DNA from: an uncultured Clostridia bacterium
GTDB lineage: Bacteria > Bacillota > Clostridia > Oscillospirales > Oscillospiraceae
Assembly (NCBI GenBank): GCA_947058885.1
Contig: CAMSIF010000002.1
Location: forward strand, 1-63,407
Reading direction: 5' to 3'
DNA: 63,407 bases
A program made the translations under genes and the position numbers. Below the pieces are notes generated by a model, which was given only the letters and a program-made list of their open reading frames with translations, made no database searches and was not told where the DNA came from. This document shows, piece by piece, positions 42,624-51,762 of this stretch (positions within the stretch are counted from its first letter, which is position 1; each line of letters starts with the position of its first letter).

Positions 42624-45302
42624 ATGCTGCAAGTTACAAAAATCCGCGTTAATTTCTCGGACGAGCTTCAGACGGTGGACAGGCCGCCGGTACTGTCTCT
42701 GGTTTGCCAGGGCGGCGGCAGGGGAAGCCGGACCGTCAAATACGCGGTACGGGTTTTCCACGAGAAGGAGGCCTTTGAGTGGGAGGCCCTGGCGGAGGAA
42801 CAGGACCCGGCCTATATCCGCTTCCCCGCGGCGTTCATCCTGTCCCCCCATACCCGCTATCTTGTACAGGCGCGGGTGTGGAATCAGGAGGGCGCGGTAT
42901 CCGAATGGGGCGGCGGGACCGCTTTCGAGACGGCTTTCCTATCCGCCGGGGAGTGGTCGGGACGGTACATTTCCGCCGCCGGTTTTCCCGATGAAAGAAA
43001 GGAGACACCCTGCGTCCTGTTTGTCCGGGAGTTCGATTGCCCCCATAACCTGACGGATGCGCGGCTTCATATTACGGCGAAAGGCGTGTATGCCGCCAGC
43101 CTCAACGGCCGGAGGGTTTCTCAGGACGTTCTGACGCCGGGCTATATGAGCTACAACAAGCATCTCGCTTACCAGAGCTACGACGTAACGGGCCTGCTCC
43201 AGCCGGGGCGGAACCGCCTGGAGGTCCTGGTAGGAGACGGCTGGTATAAGGGATTTCTGACCTCATCCTGGCACAGAAATTATTATGGCAGTAAACGGGA
43301 GCTTCTCTGCGAGCTGCGTATGCGGGATGCGCGGGGCGGTGTAACCGCTGTATGCAGCGGGAGGGACTTTACATGGCAGTTCACCCCCATTTTGAGTTCT
43401 GAAATCTACTGCGGCGAACGCTGTGACCGGAGCGGCCTGCATGATCTGGACACCGCCGTTCACCCGGTAGAAGTGGGGAACCGGCCCGAGGAGGAAAACC
43501 TTCATCCGTCCCTGGCCCGGCCTATGCGGTACGGCGACGCGGTGCAGCCCGAGCGGATACTCATAACCCCTAAGGGAGAGCGGGTATTGGACTTTGGACG
43601 GGTGCTCTCCGGCACGGTTGAGCTGGAGGTGTCCGGCCCGAAGGGGAGCAGAGTGGTACTCCGCTGCGGCGACACGCTGGATTCGGAAGGGAATTTCTAC
43701 AACGACAATGTGGAGCTCTTCAGTATGAAGAGCCAGGAGCGTCCTACGGTACAGCGGCTGGAGTACTGCCTGTCCGGACAGGGCAGGGAGGTATACCGTC
43801 CCAGTTTCACCTACCAGTGTTTCCGGTATGTCCTTATTGCGGAATTTCCCGGAGAACCCAGCTTGGAAAATTTCCGCGCTGTCCCCATCACATCCTTCAC
43901 AGAACAGACAGGATTTTTCCACTGCGGACACAGCGGCGTAAACCAGCTTTTTAAGAACGTGATCAACACGGAGAAGGCAACCTTTCAAGACGTCCCCGTG
44001 GCGGGACCGCAGCGGGCCGAACGGCTGGGCTGGACCGGCGATAACCAGCTTATCACGCCGTCATGCTGCCGGACCATGTTTGAAACCCGCCGCTTTTTTG
44101 GCAAGTGGCTGGCGGATGCGGCCCTGGACCAGGGAGCGGACGGACAACTGGGTACCATGGCCCCCTATGTCAGCTTTGCCCCGGAAGGGGAACAGTCCCT
44201 GGATAACCCCAGCGCGTCGGCGGCCTGGGGAGACGCGGCGGCTGTAGTGCCCTGGGAGCTGTATGCTTTCTACGGGGACAAGTCCCTGCTGGAGGAGTAC
44301 ATCCCGCTGGCCCAGGGGTATGTGGAGTACATGCGAAGAAGCGGGGAGGATGAGCTGCTGTTTACCGAGGGATTCAGCTTCGGAGATTGGTTTGCTCTGG
44401 ACGATGGCGAGGATGCCTATCCAGGAAAAACGGATAAGACGTTTATCGCCTGCTTCTACTTCTGCCATTCCACAGAATTGCTGGCACGGATGCTGCGGGC
44501 AGCCGGACGGCGGGAGGAGGCGGAAGCGTATTTCAACCTGGCGGGCAGGATACGGCGGAAGCTCACGGAGCTGTACTTTGACCAGGAGGGCCGTCTCCTA
44601 CAGCCCACCCAGGCCGGCGCGGCCATGGCTCTGGAATTTGAAATCGCGCCTAAGCCCGCCCTGGTGGCGGAGCAGCTGGCGGAATTGATTCGCGCCGCCT
44701 CCGGACATCTGCTGACCGGCTTTTTGGGTACGTCGCTGGTCATGCAGGCGCTCTGCCATAACGGTTACGAGAAATTGGCGTATGACGCGCTGCTGCGCGA
44801 GGACTGCCCCTCTTGGCTGTACGCCGTCGGGCGCGGGGCTACCACTATCTGGGAACACTGGAATGGCGTGAAGCCGGACGGAAGCCTGTGGGACCCCAAT
44901 ATGAACTCCTTCTGTCATCTGACGTTCGGCTCTGTGGCGGAGTGGTTATTCGGTTACGTGCTGGGAATCCGGCAGGAGCCGGAACAGTGCGGATACCGGG
45001 AATTCCTGATGGAGCCGGTAATAGACAGGCGGCTGGGCTTCGCGGAAGGAGCCTTTGAGACAGTACGCGGAACAATCCGTGCCGGATGGAAATTCCAAGG
45101 CCAGGAGCTGCGGGTATTCTTGGAAGTTCCGGTGGGAGCTTCCGCCCGAGTAAACCTGCCGTTAGTGAGAGACCCGGAGCATCTGACGCGGGAACTGGCA
45201 TACAGCGGCTTTACAGACGGCGTGAGCCGCTGGGGCAGCCATGGTGTGACGCTGCACTGTGAGGCGGGAAGCTATGTGTTCCGTTATACGGCGGATGCGT
45301 GA
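42624..45302 (+). CDS. GH78 alpha-L-rhamnosidase
   Basis: 892 residues with no signal peptide, so cytoplasmic. Order: N-terminal beta-sandwich (from VNFSDELQTVDRPPVLS), lectin-like domain with FVREFDCP and GDGWYKGFL, a linker sandwich, then the (alpha/alpha)6 barrel from about residue 440: ERLGWTGDNQL (acidic catalytic residue), KWLADAALDQGADGQLGTMAP, AAWGDAAAVVPWELYAFYGD, and TTIWEHWNG with the glutamate, then NSFCHLTFGSVAEWLFGYVLGI. The Cys in NSFCH replaces the Asn usual in NSFNH. It is expected to remove terminal L-rhamnose from imported glycosides. Which aglycone or sugar cannot be read. Confidence 0.92.
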   Translation: MLQVTKIRVNFSDELQTVDRPPVLSLVCQGGGRGSRTVKYAVRVFHEKEAFEWEALAEEQDPAYIRFPAAFILSPHTRYLVQARVWNQEGAVSEWGGGTAFETAFLSAGEWSGRYISAAGFPDERKETPCVLFVREFDCPHNLTDARLHITAKGVYAASLNGRRVSQDVLTPGYMSYNKHLAYQSYDVTGLLQPGRNRLEVLVGDGWYKGFLTSSWHRNYYGSKRELLCELRMRDARGGVTAVCSGRDFTWQFTPILSSEIYCGERCDRSGLHDLDTAVHPVEVGNRPEEENLHPSLARPMRYGDAVQPERILITPKGERVLDFGRVLSGTVELEVSGPKGSRVVLRCGDTLDSEGNFYNDNVELFSMKSQERPTVQRLEYCLSGQGREVYRPSFTYQCFRYVLIAEFPGEPSLENFRAVPITSFTEQTGFFHCGHSGVNQLFKNVINTEKATFQDVPVAGPQRAERLGWTGDNQLITPSCCRTMFETRRFFGKWLADAALDQGADGQLGTMAPYVSFAPEGEQSLDNPSASAAWGDAAAVVPWELYAFYGDKSLLEEYIPLAQGYVEYMRRSGEDELLFTEGFSFGDWFALDDGEDAYPGKTDKTFIACFYFCHSTELLARMLRAAGRREEAEAYFNLAGRIRRKLTELYFDQEGRLLQPTQAGAAMALEFEIAPKPALVAEQLAELIRAASGHLLTGFLGTSLVMQALCHNGYEKLAYDALLREDCPSWLYAVGRGATTIWEHWNGVKPDGSLWDPNMNSFCHLTFGSVAEWLFGYVLGIRQEPEQCGYREFLMEPVIDRRLGFAEGAFETVRGTIRAGWKFQGQELRVFLEVPVGASARVNLPLVRDPEHLTRELAYSGFTDGVSRWGSHGVTLHCEAGSYVFRYTADA

Positions 45303-45365
45303 CGAAAGTGATTTTATGCATACCGCTTTCCACGCGTCATAGCATCGGAAAAGTAGGGAGGAAAC

Positions 45366-46841
45366 ATGTACTTTATCGGTATTGATTTAGGCACCTCGGC
45401 CTGCAAGATGCTGCTGGTGGATGAAGCGGGCCAGGTATGCGGCACAGTGGCGCGGGAGTATCCGCTGAGCTTTCCCCGCCCCGGCTGGAGCGAGCAGGAC
45501 CCTGCCCGATGGTGGCAGGCGGTCGTGGAGGGCGTTCCCGCACTGCTGGAGGGGATTGACGCGAAAGAAGTCCGAGGTATCGGATGCGGCGGACAGATGC
45601 ACGGACTGGTTGCCCTGGACGAAACGGACAATATTTTGCGTCCAGCCATCCTCTGGAACGACGGGCGTACCGCTAAAGAGGTGGATTACCTCAACGAGAC
45701 AATTGGGCGTGACAAGCTGAGAAGCTGCACCGCCAATATTGCCTTCGCGGGTTTTACGGCCCCCAAGCTGCTTTGGATGCGTGAAAATGAGCCGGAACTA
45801 TTTGGGAAAATTGCTAAAATCATGCTGCCCAAGGACTACCTGGTCTACCGTCTCACCGGCAGGCACGCCACAGACTACTCCGACGCCTCCGGAACTCTTC
45901 TTCTGGATGTGGAACACAGGCGGTGGAGCAAGGAGATGTGTGAAATCTGCGGCGTGGCGGAGGGACAGCTTCCCCGGCTTTATGAAAGTTGGGAACCGGT
46001 GGGAACGCTGCTGCCGGAAGCAGCAAAGGCGTTGGGCCTGCCGGAAAGCGTGACGGTCTGCGCCGGAGCGGGAGATAATGCCGCCGCCGCCGTGGGGACA
46101 GGAACTGTGGGCGCGGGCAGATGTAACATCAGCCTGGGAACCTCCGGAACGCTCTTTATCTCCCTGGACAAATTCAGCGCGGACCCCATGAGCGCCCTCC
46201 ATGCCTTTGCCCACGCCAACGGCGGCTATCATCTTATGGGCTGTATGCTGTCGGCCGCCAGCTGCAACAGGTGGTGGCAGGAGGAGATTACCGGCACATC
46301 AGATTACAAAGACGGTGAGGCTGGCATTCTTCCAGAGAGGCTAGGGCGAAATCATGTCTATTTCCTGCCCTATCTCATGGGAGAGCGAAGCCCTATCAAC
46401 GACGTCAACGCCCGGGGGATGTTTATAGGCCTGACCATGGACACCACCCGCGCGGATATGCTGCAAGCGGTGCTGGAGGGCGTGGCCTTTGCCATCCGGG
46501 ACAGCTTTGAGGTGGCGAAAAGCCTGGGGACCAAAATTTTACGTTCCCATATCTGCGGCGGCGGCAGCAAGTCGGGCCTATGGAGAACCATTGCAGCCAA
46601 CGTATTGGGGATTCCTCTGGATATGGTGGCGACAGAGCAGGGACCCGGCTGCGGCGGCGCTATGTTGGCCATGGTAGCTGCGGGGCGGTATTCCACCGTC
46701 CAGGCGGCGGTGGACGAACTGGTCTCCGTGACGGCTGCGGTAGAACCGGACCCGGCGCTTACCGCGCTTTATGAGGAACGGTACCAACAGTTCCGGGAGA
46801 TCTATCCCGCCTGCAAGGCGTTGTTTCCAAAACTTCTATAA
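45366..46841 (+). CDS. xylB: Xylulokinase (FGGY family)
   Basis: 491 residues. Two-domain FGGY kinase phosphorylating D-xylulose. N-domain: GIDLGTSACKMLLVD (phosphate 1), GIGCGGQMHGLVALD with the substrate-binding MHG, and RPAILWNDGRTAKE. C-domain: GAGDNAAAAVGTG and ICGGGSKSGLWRTIAANVLG (adenosine). The full set matches XylB better than rhamnulokinase or ribulokinase, although the rhamnosidase neighbour makes a ketose such as rhamnulose worth testing. Start is supported by GTAGGGAGG. Confidence 0.87.
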   Translation: MYFIGIDLGTSACKMLLVDEAGQVCGTVAREYPLSFPRPGWSEQDPARWWQAVVEGVPALLEGIDAKEVRGIGCGGQMHGLVALDETDNILRPAILWNDGRTAKEVDYLNETIGRDKLRSCTANIAFAGFTAPKLLWMRENEPELFGKIAKIMLPKDYLVYRLTGRHATDYSDASGTLLLDVEHRRWSKEMCEICGVAEGQLPRLYESWEPVGTLLPEAAKALGLPESVTVCAGAGDNAAAAVGTGTVGAGRCNISLGTSGTLFISLDKFSADPMSALHAFAHANGGYHLMGCMLSAASCNRWWQEEITGTSDYKDGEAGILPERLGRNHVYFLPYLMGERSPINDVNARGMFIGLTMDTTRADMLQAVLEGVAFAIRDSFEVAKSLGTKILRSHICGGGSKSGLWRTIAANVLGIPLDMVATEQGPGCGGAMLAMVAAGRYSTVQAAVDELVSVTAAVEPDPALTALYEERYQQFREIYPACKALFPKLL

Positions 46842-46853
46842 AGGAGTTCCGCT

Positions 46854-47489
46854 ATGAAGATTGAATCCGTTTATGACAGCTCTTTCAAGGCCTACGGCCA
46901 GATATTAACCGGCTATAATACGGCGGCGTTATTAACGTCCATGGCGGCGGTTCCTCTGCCGGAGGACGGGGTGGCCTACGAGCCGTCCATTGCCGCGCTG
47001 GAGGCTAACGCTGTCTTCGGCCAGCTGCAAAACAACGCCTATGGCGGGATGCCGGTGGAAATCGGCATGTGCTGGGGCCGCAACACCAGGCTCAACTGCC
47101 TGGAATACCATCGGGACAGCGAGCTGAACATTGGCGCGGACGATTTCATCCTCCTGCTGGCAAAGCAGGACGAAATCGTGGATGGCAGGCTGGATACGGA
47201 AAAGGTGCGGGCTTTCCGCGCCCCGGCTGGGGCGGTGGTGGAGGTATACGCCACTACGCTGCACTATGCCCCCTGTCATGTGGACGCCGGGACGGGCTTC
47301 CGGGTGGCCATCGTGCTTCCCAAGGGGACCAACGAGGCAAAGCCGGACATCGTACCGGCAGGGGAGGAGGACCGCCGGCTGTGGGCCAGAAACAAGTGGC
47401 TGCTGGCGCATCCGGAATCCAGCGAAGCCGCCCAGGGGGCCTGGGTGGGCCTGACAGGCAGGAATATTGACCTGCAAAAGGAGGTCTAG
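46854..47489 (+). CDS. DUF4867 family protein (cupin-like)
   Basis: 211 residues. Predicted beta-rich single domain: PVEIGMCWGRNTRLNCLEYHRDSELNIG and DFILLLAKQDEI, then VVEVYATTLHYAPCHV and AIVLPKGTNEAKPDI. The spacing of His and Glu in LEYHRDSE and LHYAPCHV would suit a metal-binding cupin, such as a sugar isomerase or lyase. It begins 12 bp after xylB, behind AAGGAGTTCC, so the two are coupled. I recall that such proteins often sit with FGGY kinases, hence an isomerase feeding the kinase is a reasonable inference, but no activity is established. Confidence 0.7.
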   Translation: MKIESVYDSSFKAYGQILTGYNTAALLTSMAAVPLPEDGVAYEPSIAALEANAVFGQLQNNAYGGMPVEIGMCWGRNTRLNCLEYHRDSELNIGADDFILLLAKQDEIVDGRLDTEKVRAFRAPAGAVVEVYATTLHYAPCHVDAGTGFRVAIVLPKGTNEAKPDIVPAGEEDRRLWARNKWLLAHPESSEAAQGAWVGLTGRNIDLQKEV

Positions 47490-47552
47490 CGGCAGCTGCG
47501 CCCGATACTTTTTTCGATACAAAGGATGAGTAAGTAGGAGGAAGCAAAGACA

Positions 47553-48551
47553 ATGCATATTTCCCAGACAGCAGGGCTTTTTATGGTCCTTGGAACGACG
47601 TTCCTGTGGGGCTCCTGGTCCCAGTTTGTGAAAAAGCTGGATAAATGGCCGGTGTCCGCGTTTATGGTGTGGCTCTTTACCTTTGGATTTGGCGTAGTAT
47701 CTGCGGCGATGCTGTTCCTGCACAAGGTTCTGGTGCCGGGGGGCATGTTTACTCTGATGCGCGCGCTGCCGGACAAATGCCTGCTGGTCTTCATCTGCGG
47801 TATGACCTATGCCCTTGGTATGCAGATTCAGATGACAGTGGTACATAAGGCGGGGCTGATTTTCTCCACATCCATCACCGCCATGCTCACCATCCCTGTG
47901 GGCTGTACGATCTCCTCCATTTTTGGCGGTATTCCGGAAAATGTGTCCATACTCCAGATTGTTCTGGGGGTAGTGCTGCTGGTAGCCGCCACGCTCCTGT
48001 GCCAGAAGTCCACCCGGATGCGGGACCGTGACAACGGCGTAAAGGAGGAGGAGAGCGAGGTGCGGGCCCGGCTGAAATATATGCTGATGCTGACAGCCTG
48101 CTCGGTGATATTCGCGCCCACCTATACGATAGCCCTCTCCATAGGCACCGCACCGGTAGGCGATTTAATGCTGCCTCCCGCGCTGTTGGTATGGATTCTC
48201 AGCGGCGGCGCGCTGGTGGGTACGCTGGCGGCCTCCGTTATCCTCCTGGCCAGACGCGGCGAACTGGCCCAGCTGGCCGCCTTCCGGGAGAACCGCCGGA
48301 ACATGGGCCTTGCGCTGGTGGCGGGTATCTTCCACTGCGGCGGCAACCTGATTCACACCATCGCCAGCCCCGTGGTCAGCGTAGCCATCGCGTGGCCGCT
48401 GGGGTATCTGTCCAACGTCTGGCAGTACCTGTGGGGAATGGTACGGGGCGAGTTCAAGGGGGCCAAGGCGAAAACCTGGGGCGTTCTGGTATCCGGTATT
48501 CTCTGCTTCCTGCTGGCTCTGGTCACGCTGGCCTCCGCGCTGTACTGGTAA
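47553..48551 (+). CDS. RhaT/GRP-like sugar transporter, tandem copy 1
   Basis: 332 residues, about ten membrane segments in two fivefold repeats, of the drug/metabolite transporter superfamily. Shared signatures with the next two genes: TTFLWGSWSQFVKKL at the N-terminus, ALGMQIQMTVVHKAGLIFSTS, SSIFGGIPE, and the C-terminal GGNLIHTIASPVVSVAIAWPLGYLSNVWQYLWG. Similar in layout to the rhamnose permease RhaT and glucose/ribose GRP proteins, so import of a monosaccharide or polyol is plausible. No binding protein or ATPase is needed. Start after TAGGAGGAAG. Confidence 0.75.
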   Translation: MHISQTAGLFMVLGTTFLWGSWSQFVKKLDKWPVSAFMVWLFTFGFGVVSAAMLFLHKVLVPGGMFTLMRALPDKCLLVFICGMTYALGMQIQMTVVHKAGLIFSTSITAMLTIPVGCTISSIFGGIPENVSILQIVLGVVLLVAATLLCQKSTRMRDRDNGVKEEESEVRARLKYMLMLTACSVIFAPTYTIALSIGTAPVGDLMLPPALLVWILSGGALVGTLAASVILLARRGELAQLAAFRENRRNMGLALVAGIFHCGGNLIHTIASPVVSVAIAWPLGYLSNVWQYLWGMVRGEFKGAKAKTWGVLVSGILCFLLALVTLASALYW

Positions 48552-48587
48552 CCTGCGTCCTGATTGACACGGAAGGAGAAAGAAACC

Positions 48588-49583
48588 ATGAATATTCCAG
48601 TTCCTGTAAGCCTTTTGATGGTCCTTACAGCGTCCGTGATGTGGGGGTCCTGGTTCCAGTTTCTGCGCCGGACCGGGGCGTATCCGGTGCCGGGCTTCAT
48701 GCTGTGGCTCTACTCGGCCAGCTTTGTAATCGTATGGGGCGCGGTGTTCTGCCTGAAGGATGTCTTTATTCCAGAGGGGATTTGGACGGCCATTCAGGCT
48801 GCCCCCGGCCTTTGCGTGTTCATTCTGGTCTGCGGTATGCTCTTCAGCGTCAGTATGCAGATTCAGATGATGGTAGTCAACAAGGCGGGGCTCGTTTTTG
48901 CCACATCTGTTACGGCGATGTTCTCCATCCCTTATAATTTTCTGATTACCAGCCACTTTGGGGGGATTCCCGAGACGATTTCTCTCCCTCTGCTGCTAAC
49001 CGGCGTGGGGATTATCTTCCTGGCGGGATTTTTATGCCAGCGCTCCACACTGATGCGGGACGCCGATAAGGCGGATCAAAAAGTAAAGATGGACAGCGCC
49101 CGTATCAAGTATATGGCCATGATTCTGGTGTGCGTATTTGTTCTGGGCCCCTCCTACACGCTGGCTATGTCCGTCGGAACCCGTACGGAGCTGCGCCCCG
49201 ACGGACTGCCCACCGTCCTGCTCGTTGGAATTCTCAGCGCGGGGTCCCTGATTGGAACCTGGATATTCTCAGGAATCCGGCTGACCCTCTCCCATCAGTG
49301 GGGAGAAACCTTTGCCTGGAAAAACCGCCGGTACATTTTTTACGCCTGCGTTTCGGGTCTCTGCCACTACGGCGGAAACCTCATCCATACCGTCGGCATC
49401 CCCGCTCTGAGCATGTCCATCGCCTGGCCGCTGGGGAACCTTGCCAGCTTCTGGCAGTATCTGTGGGGCGTCGCCCAGGGGGAGTACCGGGACGCCAAAC
49501 AAAAGACCAAGCTCGTATTTGGCGCGGGGCTGTTCTGCTATGTCATGGCTCTCGCCATTCTGACCATCGCGCTGTACTGGTGA
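48588..49583 (+). CDS. RhaT/GRP-like sugar transporter, tandem copy 2
   Basis: 331 residues, paralogue of the previous gene: VMWGSWFQFLRRTGAYP, SVSMQIQMMVVNKAGLVFATS, HFGGIPE and NLIHTVGIPALSMSIAWPLGNLASFWQYLWG line up position by position. The ATG at 48588 follows GGAAGGAG. A longer frame from 48564 includes that site and is rejected. Identity to copies 1 and 3 looks low enough (clearly below half by eye) that the copies are old and probably specialised. Substrate unknown. Confidence 0.75.
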   Translation: MNIPVPVSLLMVLTASVMWGSWFQFLRRTGAYPVPGFMLWLYSASFVIVWGAVFCLKDVFIPEGIWTAIQAAPGLCVFILVCGMLFSVSMQIQMMVVNKAGLVFATSVTAMFSIPYNFLITSHFGGIPETISLPLLLTGVGIIFLAGFLCQRSTLMRDADKADQKVKMDSARIKYMAMILVCVFVLGPSYTLAMSVGTRTELRPDGLPTVLLVGILSAGSLIGTWIFSGIRLTLSHQWGETFAWKNRRYIFYACVSGLCHYGGNLIHTVGIPALSMSIAWPLGNLASFWQYLWGVAQGEYRDAKQKTKLVFGAGLFCYVMALAILTIALYW

Positions 49584-49589
49584 CGGAAT

Positions 49590-50588
49590 ATGGAAATTTC
49601 CTATTCCGCAGCCGTGTGGATGGTGCTGCTGACATCGTTTATGTGGGGATTCTGGCACCAGTTTGTTAAGCGAATCTCCTCCTGGCCCCTGCCCGCGTTC
49701 ATGATTTGGATGTTCACCAGCGGCGCGCTGGTGGTGTGGGGGTGCATTCTGGCATTCCAGGGCAGCATGGTTCCCGAAGGTATCCTGACCGCCATCGGCG
49801 GCGCAAGGGAGTACGCCCTTCTGGCCGTGGTATGCGGGGCTGGTTTTGCCATTGGAATGCAGATTCAGCTGTACGTTGTCAGCAAAATGGGTTTGATTTA
49901 TTCCACCTCCGTTGTCTCCACCAGCAGCATCCTGCTGGGAACGCTGTTTTCCAGCATCCTGGGGGGCATCCCCGAGGACACCTCCTTTGTAAAAATCCTT
50001 TTCGGCGCACTGATTCTGCTGGCGGCGACTCTGACCTGCCAGCGGGCTGGGGTGGAAAAGGACCGCCATCTGCGGGTTCCTAATGAGACGATCCGGCGCA
50101 ACAGCCGCAAGTACCTGTTAATCCTGCTGGCGTATCTCATCTTCTTTTCCCAGTCCTATACCATCGGAATGTCCGTCAGCGTCCGCACAGACCTCCGGCC
50201 CAACGGCCTTCCCGGCCCGGTGGCGGTGGGGATGCTGGCGGTTGGGGCGGCGGCAGCCGTATGGATTGTCTGCGGAGCCATGCTGCTGAGAAAAGGAGAA
50301 CTGCGCCTCTTATGCAGGCCCGGCAAGCCGGTGTGCTTTCTGTACGCCGTGGTGGGCGGCGTTTGCTGCCTGGGGGGAGACCTGCTGCACAACATCGCTT
50401 CCCCGGTGGTCAGCGTAGCGATTGCGTGGCCGCTGAGCAATCTCTCCGGTGTATGGCAGTACTTTTGGGGTATTCTAAGCGGGGAGTTCCGGGGCGCAGG
50501 CCGGAGGGCGAAAGTCCTTCTGGGCGTTGGGATGTCTCTCTTTGTATTGGGCGTTATCTGGTTGGCCCTTGCCAGATATGGCAATTAA
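49590..50588 (+). CDS. RhaT/GRP-like sugar transporter, tandem copy 3
   Basis: 332 residues, third paralogue: SFMWGFWHQFVKRISSWP, AIGMQIQLYVVSKMGLIYSTS, SILGGIPE, GDLLHNIASPVVSVAIAWPLSNLSGVWQYFWG. It starts six bases after the stop of copy 2 and has only a weak ribosome site, so it may depend on coupled translation. A Gly-Asp pair replaces Gly-Asn at the conserved GGN of the other two. The Gfo/Idh/MocA gene follows after 58 bp. Confidence 0.75.
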   Translation: MEISYSAAVWMVLLTSFMWGFWHQFVKRISSWPLPAFMIWMFTSGALVVWGCILAFQGSMVPEGILTAIGGAREYALLAVVCGAGFAIGMQIQLYVVSKMGLIYSTSVVSTSSILLGTLFSSILGGIPEDTSFVKILFGALILLAATLTCQRAGVEKDRHLRVPNETIRRNSRKYLLILLAYLIFFSQSYTIGMSVSVRTDLRPNGLPGPVAVGMLAVGAAAAVWIVCGAMLLRKGELRLLCRPGKPVCFLYAVVGGVCCLGGDLLHNIASPVVSVAIAWPLSNLSGVWQYFWGILSGEFRGAGRRAKVLLGVGMSLFVLGVIWLALARYGN

Positions 50589-50646
50589 CCATATGAAGCG
50601 AATCTCTGGACCAAAAACAAAAATTTTAAGTGAGGAGTGTAACAAC

Positions 50647-51738
50647 ATGCAAAAGAAGTTCAAGCCCGGTGACAAGATCAACGTCGGCGTCATTGGCTGC
50701 GGCCAGATTGCGCAGATCATGCACTTGCCCTATATCTGCGAGAACGAAAACTTCAATCTCTACTCGGTCTGCGACCTCTCCCGTCTGGTAATCGACAGCG
50801 TTGGGGAGCTCTACCATATCCCCGCCGGCCGCCGCTTCACCGATATGGACGCCATGCTGGCTGACGAGGCCCTGGACGCCGTCATCATCTGCACCAAGGA
50901 CCACTATGAGCCCGGCGTAAAGGCCGCCAAGGCGGGCAAGCATATGATTATCGAAAAGCCGCTGGCCTACAGCCTGGCCCAGTGCGACGAGATTATCTCC
51001 CTGGCAAAGGAGAAGAATCTGGTCTTGCAGGTGGGTTACATGAAGCGGTATGACCCGGGTTTCCAGTACGCGCTGGAGAAAATCAAGACGCTGAAGAACG
51101 TCAACCTGGTCCGTGTCCACGATTACGGCGGAAGCTTTGACTTCACCACCAAAATCTACGACCTGTATGCCGGTACCGACATCCCCAAGGAGGTCATTGA
51201 GGCGGGCAACCAGGCCACCACGGCGGCAAAGATATCGGAAATCGGCAAGGAGCGGGAGGCGTTCCTCCAGAGCTACGACCTTATCTGCGGCCTCTCCTCC
51301 CACGATACCATCCTCATGCGCCATGCCTTCGGAGACCCCAAGGTTCTCTTCGCCCATGTATCCAAGCCCGGCTTTGTTACGGCGGTGCTGGAGTTTGAAA
51401 ACGGCGTACAGTGCGTCTTTGAGTCCGGCCTGGTTACCAGCCGCCGGTCCTGGGACGAGAGCCTGTGGGTCTACTCCGACGATTGTAATATGTCCGTCCA
51501 TTTCCCCTGGCCCTACCTGAAGAACGCCCCCACCGTTGTGCGCATCAACGAGAACGAGGAGGGCTCCATGATTAACTACGACAAGGAAGTAGTCAGCTCC
51601 TTCGACGAGTCCTACCGCCGGGAGTGGAGGCACTTCTATGAGTGCATCACCGAGGGCAAGACCCCCTTCACCTGCGGCGAGGACGCCCGCAAGGACATTA
51701 AGCTGGCCAGCGATATTATCAAGGCAGTTAAGCTGTAA
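50647..51738 (+). CDS. Gfo/Idh/MocA family oxidoreductase (module 1)
   Basis: 363 residues. NAD(P)-dependent sugar or polyol dehydrogenase: Rossmann motif GVIGCGQIAQIMHLP, the EKP motif (IIEKPLAYS, catalytic Lys) and a beta-sheet C-domain with HDYGGSFDF and SSHDTILMRHAFG. The His in SSHD is the usual catalytic partner. The start at 50647 follows GAGGAG. A longer frame back to 50527 overlaps the transporter. The TIM-barrel isomerase gene is 24 bp downstream, so the pair probably acts on the same sugar in sequence. Substrate unknown. Confidence 0.85.
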   Translation: MQKKFKPGDKINVGVIGCGQIAQIMHLPYICENENFNLYSVCDLSRLVIDSVGELYHIPAGRRFTDMDAMLADEALDAVIICTKDHYEPGVKAAKAGKHMIIEKPLAYSLAQCDEIISLAKEKNLVLQVGYMKRYDPGFQYALEKIKTLKNVNLVRVHDYGGSFDFTTKIYDLYAGTDIPKEVIEAGNQATTAAKISEIGKEREAFLQSYDLICGLSSHDTILMRHAFGDPKVLFAHVSKPGFVTAVLEFENGVQCVFESGLVTSRRSWDESLWVYSDDCNMSVHFPWPYLKNAPTVVRINENEEGSMINYDKEVVSSFDESYRREWRHFYECITEGKTPFTCGEDARKDIKLASDIIKAVKL

Positions 51739-51762
51739 ATTATTTTAGGAAGGAGTTTTACC

